From Faecalicatena_A orotica (GTDB taxonomy: Bacteria > Bacillota > Clostridia > Lachnospirales > Lachnospiraceae), in NCBI RefSeq assembly GCF_040545875.1, contig NZ_JBEPMR010000006.1: DNA of 64,000 nucleotides. The stretch is one strand, 5' to 3'. The notes below the pieces were generated by a model that had not been told where the DNA came from, made no database searches, and saw nothing but the letters and a program-made list of their open reading frames with translations. The position numbers and the translations under genes are program-made. Shown piece by piece: positions 57,088 through 64,000 of this stretch. Each line of letters begins with the position of its first letter. The stretch's first letter is position 1.

Positions 57088-59646
57088 CTATTCCATTCTT
57101 AACCGTTCGACAATGCTTTGCTTCTCAAGGTTCTTAAAGCAGGCGTACGGTATAAGTACTGCAAGGGCAAGGATAACCGGTGTGCAGACGAAGAGTGGGA
57201 ACAGTGTGAAGCGGAAGGTTGCGTATCCGTCTGCGGCCATAGCCCTGATTATGGTTCCCACGGTCAGGGAACTGAGGGTGTAGGAAACAAGAAGGGTAAA
57301 TCCGGCATAGAAAAGCCCTTCAAAAACGAGCATTCTGCAAAGCTGCCTTTTGGTCATTCCGATACTCTGGATCATTGCGAATTCTTTTTTTCTGGATACG
57401 ATCGCGGTCACCATGCTGTTTACAAAATTCAGGATTCCAACCAGTGCAATGACGATACTTATGGCATTGCCGATGACGGTGGAGGCACGGGTCTCTTCTT
57501 TATACTGTTCCTCCATTGTTTTTCTGGATGTGACAGGAAGGGTTGTATCTACATTCCGGGTGTAGTCATCCAGCATTTTTTGTGCGGCAGCAATTTCCTG
57601 ATCATCCACATTGAAGAATAGTTTACGAAGTGTGTGATCGGGCCAGAGTTCTTTGAAGTGTTCGGACGGAATGATAAAACTCATATGGAACTGACGCTTT
57701 TGTGTGTCTTCCACTGCACCGTTAGCAATGGAATTTACAGGAAAAACATTTGCCATAACGGTGTAAGTATTATCACCGATTATGACTTCACTTCCGATAG
57801 AAGCGGTCGGAAGTACAGTATTCTGATCAATGGAATCTTTTTCTATAGCAGGTGCAAGTGCCAGTACATATTTCCCGGTACTGAATTTTTCGGCATCAAA
57901 ATCACCCTTCAGGAGATACTGCTCCTGTACAATGGTATCCAATGGAATCCCATCGAGTCCATATACCACTGCCGCGGCCTTCTTATCCTCCATTGCCTGT
58001 GCTGCGGCCTGGGCCCCCTGTTTGTCATAGCTGGCCCATTCTTTTAGGACATCCTCTGTATAATAGGTTTTTAAATTTTGCAGGGTCTGATGATCTATCT
58101 CTAAGGACAGCTGGCTGGAATACATGTGCCCTATACCTTCTAATCCATTCAGTGCTTCTACGCGTGCCGACAGCTCCTGATTCAGGGTGGTGCCGTTGGG
58201 ATTATAGCCGGCAGTCCGGTCTTCGTGTGTGGAATCTGACAGCTCAAAATCCGAAATCGTCAGGCCGGACAGATATTTTTCCATGTCAAAGGAAGCATTT
58301 TTGGCATAAAAACAGCTCAGCAGTACAAGGCCAAGAGAAAGAGAGCTTATGACCAGTACGGTGCGCTTTTTGTTTCTTCCAAGATTGGCAAAGGCCATGC
58401 CGGGAAGTGAGGCCCCCTTCCTGCTTTTTTTTGTTTTCTTTTTGGAAGAGGTACCACTGTCATTGTAACGAAGAGCTTCAATCGGGGACACCTTCCCCGC
58501 AAGACGTGCCGGACGCAGGCAGGAAATAAGCACTGTAAGCCATGCAAAGAGCGTGGAGCCGATAAAAATCAAAGGATTGGCAGAGACGGAAATCTGTCCG
58601 TCCATCATACCGAGCATGACGGGGACAAGCACCATGCCCAACAGGTATCCGAGCACAAGCCCGGCCGGAATACCGATCAGACACAGTCTGTCAGCCTGTC
58701 CGTATATGATCTTCTTAATCTGTTTTGTCGTCGTACCAAGTGTTTTCAACTGTCCGTAAAACTGAATATCAGCGGTCACGGAAATCTGGAAAATGTTATA
58801 AATAATTAGATAGCCTGCTATGAAAACAAGTACCATTCCAAGGTACATTGGTATGGTTTCCTGAGCCGCTGAAGCGTTCATTTCCGGAGAGTATGCAAGA
58901 TTCATTGAATAGCGAAGGCCGGACAGGTCTAAATCCTTAAGGATATCATCCATTGTTTCTTCGATATGGCTGTCGCTTTTCAGAGAAACCTGTGCCATAT
59001 GAAGTCCCAGAATCTGGCTCTCGCCGGAGGAATCCAGACCGGCCGTCATCTCATCGGCAAAGGTGCGGCTGACCCATGCCATGCTTGCATAGGCTGACTG
59101 GTTGCCATCCCAGTAACCACAGAGTGTAAAGGTGGAGGAGGTTATTTCATCAGAAGCCGGATCTTTGCGCCATTCCAGAGTCACTGCTTCCCCCAGCGTA
59201 TGCGGGATGCCCAGCCGGTCCAGTACAAGCGTATCCAGAGCCACTTCATCCGCGGCTCCGGGCATGGTGCCGGTCGTCGGAAATGCAAAGGAGTGTGAAG
59301 CATAGCTGTTATCGCCCCAGCGTATTTCCAGCTGGCGGCCTGAAAGTTTTTGGTTTTCGGCGAGCCCCATAACGATACTATTTCCCAATTCTTCCACATC
59401 GGGGTGGGAACTGATTTTTTCTGCCTGTTCTTCTGTAACAGATTTAAATGAAACCTGTGCATCATACCCAGATTGCCGGAATGTCATTTCAATCAGATTT
59501 TTAGTCATGCTCTGTGATAATACAAAAAGTGAGGTAAACATCAGCGTTGTCAGTGCGATTGCAAGAACCGCAACCCTGTTTCTGGTACGGTTTGCCTTAA
59601 AGCTGCGCGCCGTAATCGTGCTTAGGATAGAATTTCTATTTTTCAT
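57088..59646 (-). CDS. ABC transporter permease, FtsX/MacB type
   Basis: An 852-residue membrane protein with the layout of large FtsX-like permeases. TM1 (about 23-43, VAVLAIALTTLMFTSLFVLS) is followed by a big extracellular domain. Two three-helix FtsX cores come next: about 265-390 (GMVLVFIAGYLIIYNIFQISV, then GIPAGLVLGYLLGMVLVPVM) and about 730-840 (IGNAISIVIALVGILNFVNS, then EFAMIQSIGMTKRQL). A second outside domain (about 445-715) lies between them. It lies 12 nt from the ATPase gene. With the LytTR two-component system upstream, a peptide-antibiotic or bacteriocin resistance role is possible; the substrate is unknown. Confidence 0.88.
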   Translation of the reverse strand: MKNRNSILSTITARSFKANRTRNRVAVLAIALTTLMFTSLFVLSQSMTKNLIEMTFRQSGYDAQVSFKSVTEEQAEKISSHPDVEELGNSIVMGLAENQKLSGRQLEIRWGDNSYASHSFAFPTTGTMPGAADEVALDTLVLDRLGIPHTLGEAVTLEWRKDPASDEITSSTFTLCGYWDGNQSAYASMAWVSRTFADEMTAGLDSSGESQILGLHMAQVSLKSDSHIEETMDDILKDLDLSGLRYSMNLAYSPEMNASAAQETIPMYLGMVLVFIAGYLIIYNIFQISVTADIQFYGQLKTLGTTTKQIKKIIYGQADRLCLIGIPAGLVLGYLLGMVLVPVMLGMMDGQISVSANPLIFIGSTLFAWLTVLISCLRPARLAGKVSPIEALRYNDSGTSSKKKTKKSRKGASLPGMAFANLGRNKKRTVLVISSLSLGLVLLSCFYAKNASFDMEKYLSGLTISDFELSDSTHEDRTAGYNPNGTTLNQELSARVEALNGLEGIGHMYSSQLSLEIDHQTLQNLKTYYTEDVLKEWASYDKQGAQAAAQAMEDKKAAAVVYGLDGIPLDTIVQEQYLLKGDFDAEKFSTGKYVLALAPAIEKDSIDQNTVLPTASIGSEVIIGDNTYTVMANVFPVNSIANGAVEDTQKRQFHMSFIIPSEHFKELWPDHTLRKLFFNVDDQEIAAAQKMLDDYTRNVDTTLPVTSRKTMEEQYKEETRASTVIGNAISIVIALVGILNFVNSMVTAIVSRKKEFAMIQSIGMTKRQLCRMLVFEGLFYAGFTLLVSYTLSSLTVGTIIRAMAADGYATFRFTLFPLFVCTPVILALAVLIPYACFKNLEKQSIVERLRME

Positions 59647-59658
59647 ATTGTCACCGCC

Positions 59659-60324
59659 CTATTCGTGGATTCTGCCATCTTCGATGCGGATGGTCCGGTC
59701 AGCCAAAGCTGCAATTTCAGGATTGTGGGTAATCATTACAATGGTCTGTCCGAATGTGCGGCTTGTTCTCTTTAAGAGATCAATTACCTCGTCACTCGTC
59801 TTGCTGTCCAGATTACCGGTAGGTTCATCTGCAAGGATGATGGCTGGTTTGCTTGCAAGGGCCCTTGCGATTGCCACGCGCTGCTGCTGGCCGCCGGAAA
59901 GATTATTCGGCATGTTATCGAGTTTCTTTTCGAGGCCAAGTAATTCGACGATTTCCCGGATAAATTTTCTGTCCGGTTTCTTCTGGTCCAGCTGGATTGG
60001 CATTATAATGTTTTCATATACATTTAAAACGGGAACAAGATTATAGTTCTGGAAGATGAAGCCGATGCGCTGGCGGCGGAATACAGTCAGGTCCTCATCG
60101 TTTAACTTGCCCAGCTCAAAATTGTCTACTTTAACACTGCCGGAGGTCGGGTGGTCCAGCCCTCCCAACATATTTAACAACGTGGATTTCCCACTTCCGG
60201 ATGTTCCGATAATGGCCGTAAATTCTCCCTGTTCAATAGAGATGCTGACGTCGTCCAGTGCCTTTACGATATTTGGTTCTGTTCCATAATACTTTTTCAG
60301 ATTTTTTGTTTTTAAAATACTCAT
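59659..60324 (-). CDS. ABC transporter ATP-binding protein, MacB/LolD type
   Basis: A 221-residue ATPase with Walker A GTSGSGKSTLLNMLGGLDHP, Q-loop RIGFIFQNYNLVPVLNVYEN, signature LSGGQQQRVAIARAL, Walker B AIILADEPTGNLDSKT and switch VMITHNPEIAALADR. The NYNLVPVLNVYEN and DEPTGNLD motifs define the MacB/BceA group that pairs with FtsX-like permeases. Its promoter is separate from that of the two-component genes upstream. Confidence 0.95.
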   Translation of the reverse strand: MSILKTKNLKKYYGTEPNIVKALDDVSISIEQGEFTAIIGTSGSGKSTLLNMLGGLDHPTSGSVKVDNFELGKLNDEDLTVFRRQRIGFIFQNYNLVPVLNVYENIIMPIQLDQKKPDRKFIREIVELLGLEKKLDNMPNNLSGGQQQRVAIARALASKPAIILADEPTGNLDSKTSDEVIDLLKRTSRTFGQTIVMITHNPEIAALADRTIRIEDGRIHE

Positions 60325-60369
60325 AACTTTTCTCCCTCATTTCTGCGAATGTTTTCTGTACTTGAGCTT

Positions 60370-60397
60370 ATTATATTTCTGCAGGGGAAAAAGGCAA
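60370..60397 (-). promoter_or_regulatory. Promoter of the ABC transporter operon
   Basis: On the minus strand TTGCCT (60397-60392) and TATAAT (60375-60370) with a 16-bp spacer, about 45 bp before the ATPase start. A GC-rich hairpin (around 60444-60497) between it and the kinase gene may end the two-component transcript. Confidence 0.6.
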
Positions 60398-60518
60398 TGG
60401 GGAATGAAAAAACTAATATTCAGGAGGAAAAAACTAAGATGATGGAAAGAGAAGAGGGCCCCGCAAGTCGGTTTTAGACTTTTGGGATCCTCTCTTAGAT
60501 GCCGGTATTTGATTGATT

Positions 60519-61802
60519 TTATGAAACCGGAATTACAATTTTCAGGTGGAAGGTCTCGTTCATGATCTGGGTGATGCACTGTCCCTCGTACTTTTCCACG
60601 GCGGTTTTGATGTTTGTAAGACCAAAGCCATGCACGAGGCTGTCAGTTTTACTTGTCCTTTCGGGCATCTTCATATCCGCGGTAATGTTGTTTTCCACAT
60701 GGATGGAAAGCATATCACGGATGCGGTCGGCTTTCAGTGTTATGAGACGTTTTTCAGGCGGAAGCAGGATACTGGCCTCGATTGCGTTGTCCAGAGCGTT
60801 TCCGAAAATGGTGCTGATGTCCAGCGGTTCGATAAAGGTTCCGTCTTTGAAATGTACGAGTGCACTGAAATCAATCTGGTTTTCCTGGGCTGACCTTGCT
60901 TTGTCACGGAGCAGGATATCCAGATAAGGATTACCGGTGTGATAGTAATTTTCGTAGCCCTCTATCTGGGAGCGGAGTTCCTGAATAGACTGCTGTGTTT
61001 CCGGAGTACAGGACGAGGCTGACTGCAGAACCAGCAGATGGTTTTTCAGGTCGTGGTAAATCCGGCGGATACGTTCTTCTTCCTTGAGTTTATCTTCATA
61101 ATAAGAGTGTTTCAGTTCCAGTTCGTGTGCATGGAATTCCAATTTCATAGTCCGGCAGATGTACGATGTAAGGTAAATACAGCCGAAGCTGGTGAAAATC
61201 GAGGCACCACAGATGGGATAAATGCTGATGACCTGTTCCGGCATAAAAAGAATAGTTGTAAAAACAGCGACAAAAGGGGCAGAAAGCAGTATGTCTACAA
61301 ACAGCCACATACGTGTTCCCAGATCCAGAGTAATACCTCTTAGTAACTTCTTTGTAATCATCCATGCCCCTGTCCAGAAGAGCAACCGTAAAAGTACCTC
61401 TACTACATGGATAAGAGTGCTGATTAAAAGCACCTCCGGAGAAAATGCAGTATCGGACTTTGCATTTGTGATTCCGAAAAACAGCCGCGTACCCATATTA
61501 AGCGTTAAGTAGTTGACTGCGATCATCGCAGGATAAAATACAAGCAGGACGGAGAACTTTTCCACAAAGCTGCCTGTGTGAAAGACCAGGAGATAAAGAA
61601 ATAAAGCAATTAAAGCACCGAAAAGGTTTATAAGGTCATTAGCGTAGATAACTGTTTTAGCAATGTAGGAGCAGACAAAAAAGGCGGCAATTTTTATAAC
61701 TGTATGCCTGCGTGTCGGTAAAAAAGTTCCAATGATCCAATAGAAGACAAATCCATAAAGCCATGTAAATATTTCGGCCAGGATATCTAAAGCAAGTATC
61801 AT
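60519..61802 (-). CDS. Sensor histidine kinase, AgrC-like GHKL family
   Basis: A 427-residue membrane kinase. Six N-terminal helices (about 1-215) are followed by a coiled linker (EFHAHELELKHSYYEDKLKEEE), phospho-acceptor His in RRIYHDLKNHLLVLQSA, and a GHKL ATP-binding domain (IFGNALDNAIEASILLP, VHGFGLTNIKTAVEKYEG). This layout is that of peptide-sensing AgrC/VirS kinases. It overlaps the response regulator by 4 nt (ATGA). No AgrB/AgrD-like genes are present, so it may sense an external or host peptide. Confidence 0.9.
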   Translation of the reverse strand: MILALDILAEIFTWLYGFVFYWIIGTFLPTRRHTVIKIAAFFVCSYIAKTVIYANDLINLFGALIALFLYLLVFHTGSFVEKFSVLLVFYPAMIAVNYLTLNMGTRLFFGITNAKSDTAFSPEVLLISTLIHVVEVLLRLLFWTGAWMITKKLLRGITLDLGTRMWLFVDILLSAPFVAVFTTILFMPEQVISIYPICGASIFTSFGCIYLTSYICRTMKLEFHAHELELKHSYYEDKLKEEERIRRIYHDLKNHLLVLQSASSCTPETQQSIQELRSQIEGYENYYHTGNPYLDILLRDKARSAQENQIDFSALVHFKDGTFIEPLDISTIFGNALDNAIEASILLPPEKRLITLKADRIRDMLSIHVENNITADMKMPERTSKTDSLVHGFGLTNIKTAVEKYEGQCITQIMNETFHLKIVIPVS

Positions 61803-62509
61803 AACATATCCCCCCAGTATTGCGTCAGCTGATCCATAAAACTTTTTCGCTTCGGCTGGCTGATCGGAAGCTTCTGTCCTGTAATCAGCTCCACTTCCAG
61901 CTTTTTTACGCCTTTTATATAGAATAAATTAACAATATAACTTGTATGGCAGCGGGCAAAGCTGTAATCACACAGTTCCTGCTCCATTTCCTTCATACTT
62001 TTATAGCAGACAATATTTTCATCTTCCGTGTGCAGGAGCAGATTACGGTTAAATGTTTCTACATATCGAAGAGACTTCAGCGGGATTTTATATTTTCCGG
62101 TATCATTCGTTACTATTATAGAAGAAACATCATTTTTCCGGTGGGTTTCGATCCAGCGGTCCATCTCGGACTTCAGACGGGCGTATTTCATAGGTTTAAT
62201 AATGTAATTGGTTGCCTGATACTTATAACCTTCAAGACCGTACTGGGTCAATGTGGTCAGAAAGATGATGCTGACTTGGGAATCCTTCTGCCGGATCAGT
62301 TCTGCTGTCTTAAAACCATTCATTTTATTCATTTTGATATCGAGAAAAATCAGGTCAATTGTAGTGTCATAGTGGTCAATCAGTTCACTGCCGTCACAGA
62401 ATGTTGTTATCCTGAACAGTTCCCCGGCTTCTTGTTCATAATGCTTCAGAAGTTCGTGCAACTGCTCGGTAAATTTTTGTTCATCATCGCATATGGCTAT
62501 ATGCAGCAT
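61799..62509 (-). CDS. LytTR response regulator, AgrA-like
   Basis: A 236-residue regulator with a receiver domain (MLHIAICDDEQKFTEQLHEL, Asp in IDLIFLDIKMNKMNGF, Lys in TNYIIKPMKY) and a LytTR DNA-binding domain (IPLKSLRYVETFNRNLLLHT, ARCHTSYIVNLFYIKGVK). ATG 62509 after GAGGTGACTAAT is preferred over the GTG at 62518. It is cotranscribed with the kinase and is the likely regulator of the ABC operon downstream. It is divergent from the rRNA operon. Confidence 0.9.
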   Translation of the reverse strand: MLHIAICDDEQKFTEQLHELLKHYEQEAGELFRITTFCDGSELIDHYDTTIDLIFLDIKMNKMNGFKTAELIRQKDSQVSIIFLTTLTQYGLEGYKYQATNYIIKPMKYARLKSEMDRWIETHRKNDVSSIIVTNDTGKYKIPLKSLRYVETFNRNLLLHTEDENIVCYKSMKEMEQELCDYSFARCHTSYIVNLFYIKGVKKLEVELITGQKLPISQPKRKSFMDQLTQYWGDML

Positions 62510-62671
62510 ATTAGTCACCTCATATTTTGTATTATAAACCTACTGTCCGTTTGATTATACTGTATCTCGTCATACTTCTCAATTAGAAAAAACAAATGTG
62601 TCGCTTTTAGTCGTTGTTTAAAGATATAAATTGTCTAAATTGCACGAATTAAATAAAAAATATAGAAATTA

Positions 62672-62700
62672 TTGACAATTAAGACGGGGGATGGTATTAT
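62672..62700 (+). promoter_or_regulatory. rRNA operon promoter P1
   Basis: A perfect -35 TTGACA and TATTAT with a 17-bp spacer, 530 bp before 16S rRNA. Confidence 0.75.
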
Positions 62701-62796
62701 AACATTCGTCGCTGACAAACACCTGCGACTGACTGAATCAGGGATGCGGAAGCAATCGCCTGATAAGACGGTACGGTAGACGGATGGTTGTAAAAA

Positions 62797-62868
62797 CTGT
62801 CAAAAAAAGCTGACAAAAAAGTTGACAAAAAAGTTGACAAAAAAGTGTCGAAAAATGTTGACAAAAAC
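62797..62868 (+). repeat. 12-bp tandem array containing TTGACA boxes
   Basis: The unit TTGACAAAAAAG (12 bp) is repeated in perfect or slightly altered form about five times between P1 and P2. Variants include GCTGACAAAAAA, two GTTGACAAAAAA units, GTGTCGAAAAAT and the final GTTGACAAAAAC. The last unit supplies the P2 -35 box. Confidence 0.8.
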
Positions 62869-62887
62869 TGGTATGATATGGTATCAT
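62858..62887 (+). promoter_or_regulatory. rRNA operon promoter P2
   Basis: TTGACA (62858-62863) and TATCAT (62882-62887) with an 18-bp spacer, at the end of the 12-bp repeat array. Confidence 0.6.
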
Positions 62888-62956
62888 AATCAGGTTGTCG
62901 CTTGAGGGATTGGTAAAAACCGGAACCGATGACGAAAAAGAAAATGAAAAAAGTTC

Positions 62957-62985
62957 TTGACAAACAGCAGCAGACATGGTAATCT
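62957..62985 (+). promoter_or_regulatory. rRNA operon promoter P3
   Basis: TTGACA (62957-62962) and TAATCT (62980-62985) with a 17-bp spacer, about 250 bp before the 16S gene. The following leader (62990-63233) holds a hairpin GCATCTTATAAAGATGC (63103-63119) and should include antitermination and processing sites. Confidence 0.68.
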
Positions 62986-63233
62986 ATAAAAGTTGCCGCT
63001 GACGACAAAGAACGACAGCAGAACAACAAAAAGAACCTTGATAATTAAACAATAGACAACAAACCCTTGAAAATTTCTTATATAGAGAAAATTTTTAAGA
63101 ACAGCATCTTATAAAGATGCACCCATCACTGAGATTTATCTTGGTGGTAAGAACAGTAAAACATGCTTATTGAACTTGTTCAATAAGAGGGATAGAATTA
63201 GCTAGTAGCGATTCTTGAACGGATGCAAACACT

Positions 63234-64000
<767 letters not shown>

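Noticed and set aside
62697..63029. Open frame of about 110 codons on the minus strand in the rRNA leader
   Set aside because: It runs opposite to three promoters and the 12-bp repeats, has low-complexity FLSTFLST composition from those repeats, and has no start signal.

Overview
The window is chromosomal DNA from a spore-forming, low-to-moderate GC Firmicute of the family Lachnospiraceae (Clostridia). The evidence is the partial 16S rRNA gene at the right end, the sporulation genes (spoIIAA-spoIIAB-sigF, spoVAA, spoVAB, spoVAC, spoVAD, spoVAE), the valS T-box leader and the strong AGGAGG ribosome binding sites. The 16S fragment looks like the gut Lachnospiraceae around Mediterraneibacter/Faecalicatena/Dorea, but genus cannot be fixed by eye.

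Layout. 0-2.5 kb: L-fucose isomerase and fucose mutarotase, then an Rpn-type nuclease. 4-8.7 kb: a sucrose locus with a LacI-type repressor, an EIIBCA PTS permease and sucrose-6-phosphate hydrolase, with two LacI-type operators between repressor and permease. 8.7-13 kb: an anchored glucosaminidase, tRNA-Ala(CGC) and an accessory block. That block holds a frameshifted Rpn gene, a 143-bp palindromic element, an AT-rich MFS transporter, and a small P-loop kinase gene broken by a 160-bp foldback element. 13-21.3 kb: T-box-valS, an LtaS-like enzyme, folC and a TPR membrane protein. 21.7-24.5 kb: spoIIAA-spoIIAB-sigF, a small membrane protein and spoVAA-spoVAB. 24.6-29.7 kb: a BMP-type nucleoside ABC importer. 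29.9-31.2 kb: a repeat-built coiled-coil protein and a SipW-like signal peptidase. 31.3-35.4 kb: spoVAC (minus strand) separated from spoVAD-spoVAE (plus strand) by a GntR/ABC cassette. 35.7-44.3 kb: a Na/Pi symporter, a DUF2000-like protein, and pstSCAB-phoU with a PhoP/PhoR-type two-component system. 44.4-50 kb: a conserved unknown, CstA, a two-part ThrE exporter, an AraC regulator and a DapF-like protein. 50.4-56.9 kb: an exported protein, a GntR regulator, ClpC, a conserved unknown, RadA and YitT. 57-62.5 kb: a MacB-like ABC transporter and a LytTR two-component system, both on the minus strand. 62.6-64 kb: rRNA promoters and the start of 16S rRNA.

Phosphate genes dominate the middle: a PhoU-tailed Na/Pi symporter, a complete Pst importer behind direct-repeat Pho boxes, and a PhoP/PhoR pair. 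The sporulation genes share three promoters of the forespore sigma-G type, all with 17-bp spacers. These survive on both halves of the split spoVA cluster.

The most unusual observations are these. (1) A family of palindromic elements is present in long (143 and 145 bp) and short (28 and 34 bp) forms. Ends resemble GTTACTGTTC, the copies are bounded by 8-bp direct repeats, and stems differ between copies but stay base-paired. (2) The PstS protein appears circularly permuted. (3) A DapF-like protein has Ser and Thr in place of both catalytic cysteines. (4) A TA-flanked foldback element interrupts a kinase gene whose reading frame can be reconstructed exactly. (5) The spoVA cluster is split.
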